Shown here: positions 24,818 through 34,492 of the stretch, piece after piece | How positions within the stretch are numbered: position 1 is the first letter of the stretch | Layout of the letters: every line of letters begins with the position of its first letter | NCBI GenBank assembly: GCA_049324235.1 | Contig: JBMOLJ010000062.1 | Coordinates: 4,682-68,681 of the forward strand | Direction: 5' to 3' | From: UBA1431 sp049324235 | GTDB taxonomy: Bacteria > Bacillota > Clostridia > Christensenellales > UBA1431 | Length of the DNA stretch: 64,000 bases | Made by a program: the position numbers and the translations under genes | Notes under the pieces: generated by a model | Databases searched by the model: none | What the model was told of the DNA's origin: nothing | Seen by the model: the letters and a program-made list of their open reading frames with translations, nothing else

Positions 24818-26008
24818 TTATTTAATATGAATCCTTTCGTAGGCCAGATTGGTACTGAATTCTGTTATTCTGGCGTTTACTTCCACTTCAACCGGGAGTG
24901 TTTCAAAGATGGTATCCCAGTTGTCCTTGATCTTGTCCCAGTAGGCAGGGTCGGTCTGATAAATCTTGTGCCCGAATCCGAAAATATCGCTTTTGTATTC
25001 ATGCTGTACCTTCGCTATCACCTCTTCCAGCCTCTTTTTTATACTGGCGCCTGCAGCGTCGACCATTGTTTTTACAGTGGAACCGTTTACGGGGAATTCG
25101 CCGTTTATGGTATTTATACCGCAACCACCCGTAGTATCAACCTTAATGTGAATAGAAGGTTTCCCGTCTTTAATAACAGGCTCGATGCTTGTGTCGTGTC
25201 CCAGAAACTCGTAGTTGAAATACTTGCCTGTTATAGGGTTGATGAGATCCCAAACCACTTCGGTCGGGTTATTTTGAATTATGTTGAGCAGAACGGTTTC
25301 GTCCGGATCAAGCCATCCAACCAGTTTATCGCCTTTAAATACCGCTGCTCCCCGCACATCCATTTGCATCAGGTTGCTTTGGTCGCTGCCCTCCCTGAAC
25401 TGGAAAACGCCGGCTGTTGCTTCCTCCCCTTCCGTATTGATTTTTGTCAGCAGATCATAAACGCTAATCTCATATGACTGCGACGTAGCTTTGGTGTTTC
25501 TGACGGTTTCGGCAATATGCTTTGCCGGTATCTTCTCTGCTTCACTGTCCGTCCAGAGTACGGTGCTTGCTCTGACGCCTTTGCTGATTACCACCAACTG
25601 GTTGACATCGTATTCATGATCCCTGTCGATGAAATCCATAAAATCCGCTATTCCCTGTTTTGCCACTTCTTCACTTATTACGAGCAGAAGCACATGATTG
25701 AAATAGCCACTTTTGGGAAGAACCAAACTAAAGAGGTTTCGGACATCGTACATCATTGAATGTGAGGCGAGGTATATGTTTAAAACCGCCTTCTCTTGAG
25801 TTGTGCCTTGTGCTTCAGTCATTCCCATTGCGGATGCCTTGACAAGCTGTACGGATACGTCGAGCAGGTCGCCGGACATGTCAACTCCCACCGCGGAAAC
25901 GATTGCGAGTGATCTTAACGGCCGGTTGCTCCAGCAGCCGGTTAAAAAGACAATGAGCGAAAGGATAATTGCTGCGATTTTACGGCGGACATTAAGCCGC
26001 TTTTTCAC
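24818..26008 (-). CDS. Spore germination lipoprotein (GerAC family)
   Basis: A 396-residue lipoprotein: basic start, hydrophobic stretch and lipobox LTGC with Cys25, then the GerAC-typical WSNRPLRSLAIVSAVGVD and a C-terminal three-domain region ending in helical segments (VIAKVQHEYKSDIFGFGHKIYQ). It forms the outer part of the receptor complex. It starts at a GTG that overlaps the gerA stop by four bases (GTGA), so translation is coupled. Confidence 0.92.
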   Translation of the reverse strand: MKKRLNVRRKIAAIILSLIVFLTGCWSNRPLRSLAIVSAVGVDMSGDLLDVSVQLVKASAMGMTEAQGTTQEKAVLNIYLASHSMMYDVRNLFSLVLPKSGYFNHVLLLVISEEVAKQGIADFMDFIDRDHEYDVNQLVVISKGVRASTVLWTDSEAEKIPAKHIAETVRNTKATSQSYEISVYDLLTKINTEGEEATAGVFQFREGSDQSNLMQMDVRGAAVFKGDKLVGWLDPDETVLLNIIQNNPTEVVWDLINPITGKYFNYEFLGHDTSIEPVIKDGKPSIHIKVDTTGGCGINTINGEFPVNGSTVKTMVDAAGASIKKRLEEVIAKVQHEYKSDIFGFGHKIYQTDPAYWDKIKDNWDTIFETLPVEVEVNARITEFSTNLAYERIHIK

Positions 26009-27546
26009 GATTCATTCCCCCTTCTCGGGATATCCTGCGCAATTCCTTTTGGCCTGTTTTTCATATTCTTCAGGGCGGTTCTAATAAACGTATCCTTCAT
26101 GCCCGAAGCGTCCCATGGGGACAGGGGGGACATGTACGGGACCGAGAATGATGTAAGCGAGCACATATGGAAAAGCAACAGGGCGGAAAACATGATGATT
26201 CCGCAAAGCCCGAAGACAGTCGCCGCAAATATATAGCCTAACCGCAGAATCGATACGGTATCCAGTAAGCCTGAATTTATAAAGCTGGTAATTGCCGTAA
26301 GGGCAATGACAATAACGACAAGGTTACTGACAAAGCCCGCTTTCACCGCGGCATCTCCCAGGATCAGTGCGCCGACGATGCTTACCGTCTGGCCGATGCC
26401 TCTGGGCATGCGCATACTCGCCTCTCGGATCATTTCGAAGGAAACGAGCATCAACAATACTTCCAGCATCGTATCCAGGGGTATTCTTTCCTGGCCGGCA
26501 GCGGCGGTGATCAAAAGGTCATAAGGCATGACCTCATGGTGGAAATTCAAAAAGGCAATATAAAACGAAGGAAGCAGCATCGTGAGTAAAAATGAAAATA
26601 CTCTGATCATTCTTAGGATTGTAGCAAAAAATGGCTTATTGAAATAATCCTCGCTGTTTTGTATGGTTTCGGAAAAAAGAAACGGTACCGTAAGCGCCAT
26701 CGGCGCTCCGTCACACAGTATTGCAACCCTGCCTTCCAGGATTTGGGCGGCAACGACATCCGGCCTTTCATGGCTCCCCGCCAAGGGGAAGACCGTATAA
26801 GGGTTATCCCCAATGAATTCACCCACAAAATTGATGTCCAGCACCGCGTCGATATTGATCTTTGCGATCCTTTGCTTGACTTCATCAACGATTTCTTTCT
26901 TAGCGACACTACCTAAATAACAAACAAACACTTTTGTGTTGGTGCGGTTTCCGAGTTTTATCTGCTCCGATTTTAAATCCGGGCTTTTTATGACTTTTGT
27001 GAGAAGGGACAGGTTTACCGAAGCGCTTTCAACGAACCCTTCTTTCGGGCCCCGTACGGTGCTTTCCAGAACCGGAGTTTGGATATCGCGTTCATTGAAG
27101 CCCTCTATCGATATGCCCAGGGCGATATCTTCCTTGTCAAGAAACAATATGACATGACTGTTGAACATCAATTCAACGGCGCTTTGCATGTCTGATATCT
27201 CAATAAGCTTGCACGGCAGAATCAATTTGTTTTTAAACTGTTCTATATCTATATCCTTATTTGCTTTTTGGTTCTCAAATTCCAGAATGGGTTTAAGGAT
27301 ACCCAGCTCCAGCCTGTCATAACTGATCAGATCTTCGATGAAAGTGATTAAAAGCTTTCTGCCCTTAACCGTAATTTGCCTTCTTATCAGATTGCTGCAG
27401 TTAAAAAAAGTATGTTCCAGCGAGGAAACAACTTTATCAATGGACTTCGGGATTTTCTCTGCAGGCTTTTTTTCGGGTTCCTGTCGTTTATTTGTTTTAA
27501 ACAGGCTGCCCCAAAACCTGATTTTTCGTATGATATAGCCGAACAT
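26005..27546 (-). CDS. Spore germination receptor subunit (GerAA family)
   Basis: The 513-residue protein begins with a soluble domain (about 1-280) containing DVVAAQILEGRVAILCDGAP, followed by four to six membrane helices with PFYIAFLNFHHEVMP and the conserved REASMRMPRGIGQTVSIVGA block near residue 385. GerAA proteins form the ion channel of the receptor. It is the first gene of the operon, with 176 bases upstream before the divergent zinc-ribbon gene. Clear evidence of an endospore former. Confidence 0.94.
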   Translation of the reverse strand: MFGYIIRKIRFWGSLFKTNKRQEPEKKPAEKIPKSIDKVVSSLEHTFFNCSNLIRRQITVKGRKLLITFIEDLISYDRLELGILKPILEFENQKANKDIDIEQFKNKLILPCKLIEISDMQSAVELMFNSHVILFLDKEDIALGISIEGFNERDIQTPVLESTVRGPKEGFVESASVNLSLLTKVIKSPDLKSEQIKLGNRTNTKVFVCYLGSVAKKEIVDEVKQRIAKINIDAVLDINFVGEFIGDNPYTVFPLAGSHERPDVVAAQILEGRVAILCDGAPMALTVPFLFSETIQNSEDYFNKPFFATILRMIRVFSFLLTMLLPSFYIAFLNFHHEVMPYDLLITAAAGQERIPLDTMLEVLLMLVSFEMIREASMRMPRGIGQTVSIVGALILGDAAVKAGFVSNLVVIVIALTAITSFINSGLLDTVSILRLGYIFAATVFGLCGIIMFSALLLFHMCSLTSFSVPYMSPLSPWDASGMKDTFIRTALKNMKNRPKGIAQDIPRRGNES

Positions 27547-27722
27547 ATCCTTACCCTTTAACGCAGAAGCGTATTCGTGTCTATTATCTGTAGAAAGGAA
27601 TGCCGTTATGTTTTATTTTCCTGTTAATATTTACTTGTTAAGGCTTGTCGAATAAAGGGTTTTTCGTATTAATAGTGAATTATTATTAAAAACCATAAAT
27701 AAATCATTTGGGGTGAAATGCC

Positions 27723-29936
27723 ATGTACTGTAACCAGTGCGGAAAACAGATTGACGATACTACAAGCTTTTGCATCTTCTGCGGTTCGCCCGCAGACCCA
27801 AACGCTCTGAGGCAAAATAACGTTTCTGCCCCGCCGGCTACCGGGCCGGAAATACAAAAGCCGCCGCAAAACAGGAATCCCCAAAAACTCCTGCTCATCG
27901 CCATCCCGCTGCTGGCAGTATGCGTCGCGTTTGCCGTTCTGATGCTGACCGGCGTGATCAGGTTCGGCGCATCCGCGGTAGGAGCGATTGCCGGTAATGA
28001 AACCGGACAGGGCCTGACGCTCTCCGAGGCCGTTACAGTTGCGCAGGGCACCGTTTCCTCTTCGGGCGGTACCGTCACCGTAAATAAGGGTGACAGCGCC
28101 ATCAACGGCCTAACCATTGACGTGCCGGCCGGAAGCTATGACACCGAACAAAATTTCAGCGTCGCCGAAGCCGCGGTGCAGGCCAACGGCTTTGACAAGG
28201 AGCTCAATATCATCTCGCCGGTGATTAAGGTGGACAACGGCGGCGCTTACGCTTCGGAGCTGATGACGGTCAAGGTGCCGTGCAACGTGCCCGACGGCTA
28301 TATTCCCATGGGCTTTTATTACGATGAAAGCACAAAAGCCCTTGAAAGCATTCCCGTGCTGGAGGAAGGGGAAGGCTATGTGACGCTGGGGGTAAGGCAT
28401 TTTTCCGGCGTGGCCGTCGGCGCTGTCGCGGAAAAGGACGCCGCGGCTATTACCAGTTTTGATACAGGATTCAGACCGGGCGTGGACGATTTCCATATGG
28501 AGAACAACGGTTCCTATATCGAACCGGACGGGCATTGCGCGGGCCAGTCGCTTGCGACGATGTGGTACTACGCGAACAAAAAGCTCAAGGGGGGCCCGAA
28601 GCTATGGGACCGGTACGACAATTATGGCAAGGACGCGAAAATAACGTTCAAGACGCCGGACTTCCAGGAAGATGACGTGATGGCGCTCAGGATTGCGTCC
28701 GTCGCACAAAAGGAGGCAACCTGGGGTTCAACGCTGCGCGACAAGTTCATGAACGCTTCGAAGCTTTCGGACAAAGCCACGTTTTACGGGCTTGTGTACG
28801 CGATGAAGCTGCACAAGTCCCCGCAGTACGTTTCTATACAGCGCCTGGACGCTGCGGGAAACGTGGCGGGCGGGCACGCGATTATCGCCTACCGCGCGGA
28901 AGGCAACCGCATCTACGTCGCCGACCCGAATTACCCGGGCAAGACGGACAGGTATCTCGAACTGGTGGACGGGAAGTTCAAGCCCTATTCCTCTGCTGCG
29001 ACCGCCGCGGATGCGGCAGCCGGCAAGGGCAAGCAGTATGCGCGGATCAACTTTGTCGGGATATCGGCAATGTATGACCATCCGAAGCTGGCCCAGCTTT
29101 GGAGCGAGCTTGAAAAGCGTACTGTCGGGGACGCGTATTTCCCGGATGTCAATCCTGAGCTCACCGCCGTCATCCAGACTGATGAGGGCGATAAGGAAGA
29201 AATCGTCACCGACGGGTATGAGGCGCTGACCGAAAAGCTGAAAATCAAGGGCCTGTCCGCCACCAGCGCTGTAAGATACGATATTTATGTCACCGACGGG
29301 AAAGGAACGGTCAAAAAGGTGCCCGCGGATTCCGACAAAGGGTATACCGTCCCGCTCACGCTGGGCGAAAACTACATCGGCATTGCCCTTTACAAAGAGG
29401 TGAACGGCAGTGGGGAGTGGTACGATTTCAAGTGGGTCAAGGTGGTCCTGCCCTTCCCGTACGCGGGCGAATGGGAGGGTACGATCCACTTTGACAAGAT
29501 CAGCATTCCCGAGCCGGATCCTTCTTCATCATCCTCGTCATCAGGCAGCGGAGATTCCCTGGAGGATATTTCGGCCGCCTGCGATCAGATGACCGTTGAG
29601 ATGTACCGGCAGCTAAAGGCGCTGGAAGGCACGGATATGCCCATAAAAGCCGTGATAACCCCGACAACGGAGAAAAATAAATTCACCGTTAAGTTCATCA
29701 ATGAAGAAAGCAGTGATTCCTCCGATTCCTCGTCAAATGAGGATTCGACCATGGAGCTTATTGTTACAGGGAACACAGCAAAGGGTACGACTTCGATGGA
29801 TGGCGGCACGGCAACCCTGACATTCGAACCCGACGGCAACACGACGGATAAGATTAAGGGTAAGTATAGCCTGACGTCGGCCAAGGCTCCATCCCAAGGG
29901 ATTTTCACCACACTCAAGCTGAACCGCATCAAATAG
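27723..29936 (+). CDS. Zinc-ribbon membrane protein with C39-like peptidase domain
   Basis: The 737-residue protein is a multidomain mosaic. Residues 1-21 form a zinc ribbon (MYCNQCGK with CIFCGS), a transmembrane helix spans about 57-79, and residues 105-235 look like a ZU5/beta-sandwich (GGTVTVNKGD, LTIDVPAGSY, HFSGVAVGAV). A C39/papain-like part has a candidate Cys near 272 (GHCAGQSL), His near 386 (GGHAIIAY) and Asp/Asn near 400 (VADPNYPG). The tail has two low-complexity Ser tracts. Expected to be membrane anchored with the enzyme outside. The substrate is unknown. An Lgt-like gene follows. Confidence 0.75.
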   Translation: MYCNQCGKQIDDTTSFCIFCGSPADPNALRQNNVSAPPATGPEIQKPPQNRNPQKLLLIAIPLLAVCVAFAVLMLTGVIRFGASAVGAIAGNETGQGLTLSEAVTVAQGTVSSSGGTVTVNKGDSAINGLTIDVPAGSYDTEQNFSVAEAAVQANGFDKELNIISPVIKVDNGGAYASELMTVKVPCNVPDGYIPMGFYYDESTKALESIPVLEEGEGYVTLGVRHFSGVAVGAVAEKDAAAITSFDTGFRPGVDDFHMENNGSYIEPDGHCAGQSLATMWYYANKKLKGGPKLWDRYDNYGKDAKITFKTPDFQEDDVMALRIASVAQKEATWGSTLRDKFMNASKLSDKATFYGLVYAMKLHKSPQYVSIQRLDAAGNVAGGHAIIAYRAEGNRIYVADPNYPGKTDRYLELVDGKFKPYSSAATAADAAAGKGKQYARINFVGISAMYDHPKLAQLWSELEKRTVGDAYFPDVNPELTAVIQTDEGDKEEIVTDGYEALTEKLKIKGLSATSAVRYDIYVTDGKGTVKKVPADSDKGYTVPLTLGENYIGIALYKEVNGSGEWYDFKWVKVVLPFPYAGEWEGTIHFDKISIPEPDPSSSSSSSGSGDSLEDISAACDQMTVEMYRQLKALEGTDMPIKAVITPTTEKNKFTVKFINEESSDSSDSSSNEDSTMELIVTGNTAKGTTSMDGGTATLTFEPDGNTTDKIKGKYSLTSAKAPSQGIFTTLKLNRIK

Positions 29937-29969
29937 TGCCGGTATGGTATATAAAGGAGCAGAATCATC

Positions 29970-30773
29970 TTGCACGTGTATGATGTGTTTATAGGGGCTG
30001 CGGTACTGGTCTGGCTCGCGGGCGTACCGATTGCTCTGCGCCCGATGCAAATCCCTTTGCCAAAAGGGATTTGGCCCGCCTATGCCGCAGTCCCGTTCGC
30101 GTTTTTCGGCGCGCGGCTATTTAATGTGCTGCTGTACGGGGCGGGCGCAGCACGCCTGATGAAGGTGGATCTCGGGTCCTTTACGCTCTACGGCGGGCTT
30201 TTGCTGGGAGCAGCCGCCGCGTATCTTTTATGCGTTGCCCTGCGCCTGCCCAAACGGCGCTACTTTGACGCGCTCGCACCGGTATGCGGCATTGGCATTG
30301 CCGTTTCGCGCATCGGCTGCATGATAAACGGGTGCTGTTTCGGGCTTCCGGCGCAGCTTCCGTGGAGCGTCGCGCCGCCATACGGCGGCGCGGCTCACCA
30401 GATGCAGCTCGATTCCGGGCAGATCGGCACGTTTATGGGCCTGCCCGAACCGCCGCTGCCCATCCATCCCACACAGGCCTATGAGCTGATCGCCGCTCTT
30501 CTGGCCGCGGGCCTCGCGGTATATCTGATAAAAAAACGCGTGCGTGATGGCATACCGGCGGCAGCGTTCGGGCTTTCGCTGTCAACGCTCCGTTTGATCA
30601 TTTTCTTTTTCCGCGCATTCCCGGGCGCATCCGCGCTTTCGCTCTTTATACGCGGCACAGTAACCTTCGGCGCGGCCATACTCTTTTTCGGAGGGCTGCT
30701 TTATTGGCTGCTGAAATATGATAGGAGGAGGAAGTTGGCGAGCGATGCCGCACATGATGATGTTTTGGACTAA
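29970..30773 (+). CDS. Prolipoprotein diacylglyceryl transferase-like membrane protein (variant signature)
   Basis: A 267-residue membrane protein with about seven helices. Lgt-type elements are visible: YGGLLLGAAAAYL (72-85), the arginine motif SRIGCMINGCCFG (113-125), and IHPTQAYEL. Canonical Lgt has GRxxN...NGExxG; here a Cys replaces the Asn and the Glu is replaced by Cys-Cys, so it belongs to a divergent subfamily whose activity is not certain. Start is a TTG after AAAGGAG. It may be a second enzyme beside a standard lgt elsewhere. Confidence 0.78.
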   Translation: MHVYDVFIGAAVLVWLAGVPIALRPMQIPLPKGIWPAYAAVPFAFFGARLFNVLLYGAGAARLMKVDLGSFTLYGGLLLGAAAAYLLCVALRLPKRRYFDALAPVCGIGIAVSRIGCMINGCCFGLPAQLPWSVAPPYGGAAHQMQLDSGQIGTFMGLPEPPLPIHPTQAYELIAALLAAGLAVYLIKKRVRDGIPAAAFGLSLSTLRLIIFFFRAFPGASALSLFIRGTVTFGAAILFFGGLLYWLLKYDRRRKLASDAAHDDVLD

Positions 30774-30790
30774 TTGGAATAGCAAGTATT

Positions 30791-30910
30791 ATGATATTCT
30801 CCGTCCTCAATCCTTTGGTTTTCTTTTACCTGCTGCCCTTTCACGAAGTACCCAAACGTCCCACGCCCGCCAAGGACAACGAAACACCAAAACAGCAGTT
30901 TAGCGAATAA
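30791..30910 (+). CDS. Possible 39-residue membrane protein
   Basis: A short frame between the Lgt-like gene and the next small gene encodes MIFSVLNPLVFFYLLPF and then a polar Pro/Lys-rich tail. The hydrophobic-then-charged layout is gene-like, but no good ribosome binding site is visible and the frame could be chance. Confidence 0.35.
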   Translation: MIFSVLNPLVFFYLLPFHEVPKRPTPAKDNETPKQQFSE

Positions 30911-30930
30911 TATCCACGGGAGGTTTACAA

Positions 30931-31119
30931 ATGGGTTTTGGAGATCCCGGCGGCTGGAACAATTGGACGCCCCGAGACCATGCGCTCAACAAGCTGGTCT
31001 ATGACGAAGCGCACAAAAAAGGCGGGGGCAACGGCGGAAGCGGAAACAACTCCGGCTGCGCACTGTGGTTTTATATCGTCTTTATCCTCATAGGTATTTT
31101 GCTGAGCATTCACCGGTAA
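30931..31119 (+). CDS. Small tail-anchored-type membrane protein
   Basis: A 62-residue product with a Gly/Asn/Ser-rich middle (GGGNGGSGNNSG) and a single C-terminal helix (ALWFYIVFILIGILLSI). The ATG is 7 bases after GGGAGG. No known family. Its layout suggests insertion by its C-terminal helix, with the N-terminus in the cytosol. Confidence 0.65.
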   Translation: MGFGDPGGWNNWTPRDHALNKLVYDEAHKKGGGNGGSGNNSGCALWFYIVFILIGILLSIHR

Positions 31120-31181
31120 CAATCTCATAACACCCTGGCCGAAATCAGCATATTAAAGGCTTTTTGAAAGGAAAACGCGCC

Positions 31182-31793
31182 ATGTGCGGCAGATATTTTA
31201 TATCCGCGGAAGAGGACATCCTCGAAATGCGCAGGATAATAAGCGAGATCAACCGACGGTATTACGAAACGCCGATGCAAGCTTCGATAAAAACAGGCGA
31301 AGTTTTCCCTACCGACTACGCGCCGGTACTGGTACAGGGCGCAAATGCGCCGCGGGCCGGACTGATGCGGTGGGGCTTCCCCAAACGGAAAGGGAGCGGC
31401 GTGATCATCAACGCGCGTTCTGAAACGGCGCGGGAAAAAGGGATGTTCAGCATCCCCCTGTTGCGCCAAAGGTGCGTCGTGCCCACAACGGGCTTTTTTG
31501 AATGGCGTCATGAGGGCGGCAAAATAAAGAAAAAATACCTGTTCCGCCTTCCTGGCACGAAAATGCTCTATCTGGCCGGACTCTACAGCGCCTGTTCGCT
31601 CCCGGGCAAAGCGCCGTATCAAGGCTATATCGTCCTCACCGCCGCGGCCAACGGCTCGATAGCGGAGTACCACGACAGGATGCCGCTTATCCTGCAACAG
31701 GACCAGCTTAAACCGTGGCTTACGGATACGCCGTTCGCGCTGGACTTCGTACATACGCCCTGTACCGCAATGCTTCAAGCGGATAAACACTGA
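31182..31793 (+). CDS. SRAP-domain protein (YedK/HMCES family)
   Basis: SRAP proteins crosslink covalently to abasic sites in single-stranded DNA through the Cys2 exposed after Met removal. Here the ATG at 31182 gives Met-Cys-Gly-Arg-Tyr, and the other key residues are present: Asn78 in NARSE, Glu107 in GFFEW, His164 in YHDRMPLIL. Length 203 residues is family-typical. The longer frame with six extra residues would bury the catalytic Cys and is rejected. The role is protection of abasic sites from error-prone repair. Confidence 0.93.
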   Translation: MCGRYFISAEEDILEMRRIISEINRRYYETPMQASIKTGEVFPTDYAPVLVQGANAPRAGLMRWGFPKRKGSGVIINARSETAREKGMFSIPLLRQRCVVPTTGFFEWRHEGGKIKKKYLFRLPGTKMLYLAGLYSACSLPGKAPYQGYIVLTAAANGSIAEYHDRMPLILQQDQLKPWLTDTPFALDFVHTPCTAMLQADKH

Positions 31794-31847
31794 ATTTGGC
31801 AAGCTATCCGTAATAAACGATCTGTTAAGCTGGCGTCTTGTTCATAC

Positions 31848-31877
31848 GAAAACGGATGCCTCGCGGCATCCGTTTAA
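31848..31877. terminator. Bidirectional terminator between SRAP gene and clpB
   Basis: AAACGGATGCC and GGCATCCGTTT form a perfect 11-bp stem with a TCGC loop, between convergent genes. Confidence 0.82.
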
Positions 31878-31883
31878 TCTATC

Positions 31884-34475
31884 TCATTCCACCGAAAGCT
31901 TCAACTCATCCCCGTCCGTATCTACACGTACGGTGAGGCCGTCCCGCAATTCTCCCCTGATGATCAGCTTGCCGATCTCGGTCTCGATGAACTTCTGCAA
32001 GTATCGTTTTACCGGCCGCGCGCCGAACACAGGCGTATATGATTTGTCGGCGATGAAGCCCTTCGCTTCCTCCGACACCAGCAGCCGTATGCGCCGCTCA
32101 TCCAGCCTTTTCTGGATGTTCTGCAGGGCAAGGCCGATAATCTGAATAATATCGTCCTTCCGCAGCGGCCTGAACAACACGGTCTCGTCCACACGGTTCA
32201 AAAATTCGGGCTTGAAGTGCCGGTGCAGCTCGGAAAGCACCGTTTCGCGCACCTGCGGCCGTATCTCCCCCTGCTCGTCGATGCCATTGAGCAGGTATTC
32301 GCTCCCGATGTTGGAGGTCATGATGACCACCGTGTTTTTGAAGTCTACCGTGCGCCCCTGGCTGTCGGTCAGGCGCCCGTCATCCAGTAGCTGCAGGAGT
32401 ACATTGAATACGTCGTGGTGCGCCTTTTCGATCTCGTCGAACAGGATGACGCAGTAGGGCTTCCGCCGGACGGCTTCTGTAAGCTGCCCGCCTTCCTCGT
32501 ACCCGACGTATCCCGGCGGTGCGCCGATCAGCCTTGCCACCGCGTGCTTTTCCATGTATTCGGACATGTCGATGCGCACCATGTTCTCGTCGCTGTCGAA
32601 CAGCGCTTCGGAAATGGCCCGCGCAAGCTCGGTCTTGCCTACGCCCGTCGGCCCCAGGAATATGAACGAGCCGATGGGCTTGTTCGGGTCTTTTAGGCCC
32701 GAGCGCGCCCGGATCACGGCGTCGCTTACCGCCTCCACGGCCTCGTCCTGCCCGATTACGCGCCGGTGCAGTATGCCCTCCAGATTCAAAAGCTTATCCT
32801 TTTCCTTCTCGACAAGCTTGGAAACAGGAATCCCCGTCCACCTTGAAACGATTTCGGCTATTTCCTCCTCGGTAACTTCTTCTTTCAAAAGCGTGTTCTC
32901 GCCCGACTTGTTGCGCTGCTTCTCGGCTTCAAGCTGTTTGGTAAGCTCGGGAAGCTTTCCGTATTCCAGCGCCGCCAGCTTCTCCAAATCGTACACGCGC
33001 TTCGCCTCTTCGATCTGCCTTCTCACGTCCTCGATCTGCTGCTTAATGTCCTTCTCCCTTTGGATGTTGATCTTTTCAAGCTCCCACTGCGCTTTCATCT
33101 TGTCGGATTTTTCCTTCTGCCCGGCAAGCTCTTTTTCAAGCACATTGAGGCGCGCTGCGGAAGCGGCGTCGTCCTCTTTTTTTAACGCCTGCCGCTCGAT
33201 CTCAAGCTGCATGATGCGCCTTTGAATCTCGTCAAGCTCGGTGGGCATGCTGTCTATCTCGGTACGGATCATAGCCGCCGCCTCGTCCATCAGGTCGATG
33301 GCCTTGTCAGGCAGAAAGCGGTCGGATATGTACCGGTTGGAGAGCACCGCGCACGCGATGATGGCGTTGTCGGTGATCTTCACGCCGTGGTGTATCTCAA
33401 AGCGTTCCTTGAGCCCGCGCAGTATGGAGATGGTATCCTCCACGGTGGGCTGGTCGACTAAAATCGGCTGAAAGCGCCTCTCCAGCGCCGCGTCCTTTTC
33501 AATGTATTTGCGGTATTCGTCCAGCGTGGTCGCGCCGATGCAGTGCAGTTCGCCCCGCGCCAGCATGGGTTTTAAGATGTTGCCCGCGTCCATCGCGCCC
33601 TCTGCCTTGCCAGCACCCACAATATTGTGGAGCTCGTCGATAAACAAAATGATACGTCCGTTTGATTGGTTTACATCATTGAGCACCGCCTTAAGCCGTT
33701 CCTCGAATTCGCCGCGGTACTTCGCGCCAGCGATGAGCGCGCCCATGTCCAGCGCAAAGATGGTCTTATCTTTCAGGCCCTCGGGTACATCGCCCTGCAG
33801 TATGCGCTGCGCCAGCCCTTCGACAACTGCGGTTTTGCCTACGCCCGGCTCGCCGATCAGCACCGGGTTGTTCTTGGTGCGCCGCGAAAGGATGCGTATC
33901 GCCCGGCGTATCTCCGCGTCCCTGCCGATAACCGGATCGACCTTGCCCTGTCTGGCAAGCTCCACGAGGTCGCGCCCGAACCTTTTGAGGGAATCATACG
34001 TTTCCTCCGGGTTCTGGGAGGTGATGCGCTGGTTGCTGCGCACCTTGCTCAGCGCCGCCATAAAATTCTCGACGGTGATGTTATACCGCCTGAATATTGC
34101 CTGCGAAAGCGTGTTCCTTTCCTTGAGCAGCGCAATGAAAATGTGCTCGGCGCCCGTGTATTCATCCTTGAAGCGCTTTGCTTCGTCCTGCGCATGGATG
34201 AGCAGTTCATTGAACCTGCGCGAAGCGTACACGGCAGACGCCGCGCTGCCGTGTATCCTGGGCAGTTTGTCAAGCTCGGCTTCAACATCTTTTGCGTATA
34301 GATCTATATCATGCCCCATGTAGCCCAAAAGCCTGGGAATAAGTCCGTCCTGCTGGGTCGCCAGCGCCAGATGGATGTGCTCGCCGGTTAATTCCTGGTG
34401 TCCCATGCGAATAGCGATTTCCTGCGCCGATATGGCCGCAGCCTGCGCTTTTTCCGTAAATTTTTCAAAGTTCAT
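31884..34475 (-). CDS. clpB: ATP-dependent disaggregase ClpB
   Basis: The 863-residue AAA+ chaperone reactivates aggregated proteins together with DnaK/DnaJ. Domains in order: N domain (1-150), AAA-1 with Walker A GEPGVGKTA near 207, the ClpB-specific coiled-coil middle domain (about 410-525, rich in Lys/Glu and ending in EEIAEIVSRWTGIPV), AAA-2 with Walker A GPTGVGKTE near 606 and SEYMEKHAVARLIGAPPGYVGYEEGG, and a short C domain. No ClpP-binding loop is expected in this family. It starts 17 bases after the DnaJ-type gene and shares its promoter. Confidence 0.96.
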   Translation of the reverse strand: MNFEKFTEKAQAAAISAQEIAIRMGHQELTGEHIHLALATQQDGLIPRLLGYMGHDIDLYAKDVEAELDKLPRIHGSAASAVYASRRFNELLIHAQDEAKRFKDEYTGAEHIFIALLKERNTLSQAIFRRYNITVENFMAALSKVRSNQRITSQNPEETYDSLKRFGRDLVELARQGKVDPVIGRDAEIRRAIRILSRRTKNNPVLIGEPGVGKTAVVEGLAQRILQGDVPEGLKDKTIFALDMGALIAGAKYRGEFEERLKAVLNDVNQSNGRIILFIDELHNIVGAGKAEGAMDAGNILKPMLARGELHCIGATTLDEYRKYIEKDAALERRFQPILVDQPTVEDTISILRGLKERFEIHHGVKITDNAIIACAVLSNRYISDRFLPDKAIDLMDEAAAMIRTEIDSMPTELDEIQRRIMQLEIERQALKKEDDAASAARLNVLEKELAGQKEKSDKMKAQWELEKINIQREKDIKQQIEDVRRQIEEAKRVYDLEKLAALEYGKLPELTKQLEAEKQRNKSGENTLLKEEVTEEEIAEIVSRWTGIPVSKLVEKEKDKLLNLEGILHRRVIGQDEAVEAVSDAVIRARSGLKDPNKPIGSFIFLGPTGVGKTELARAISEALFDSDENMVRIDMSEYMEKHAVARLIGAPPGYVGYEEGGQLTEAVRRKPYCVILFDEIEKAHHDVFNVLLQLLDDGRLTDSQGRTVDFKNTVVIMTSNIGSEYLLNGIDEQGEIRPQVRETVLSELHRHFKPEFLNRVDETVLFRPLRKDDIIQIIGLALQNIQKRLDERRIRLLVSEEAKGFIADKSYTPVFGARPVKRYLQKFIETEIGKLIIRGELRDGLTVRVDTDGDELKLSVE

Positions 34476-34492
34476 CCATCACTCCTCCTCTA

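Noticed and set aside
30718..30903. Plus-strand 61-codon frame overlapping the Lgt-like gene end
   Set aside because: It runs in a shadow frame of the Lgt 3' end; the short frame at 30791 is the better, though weak, candidate.
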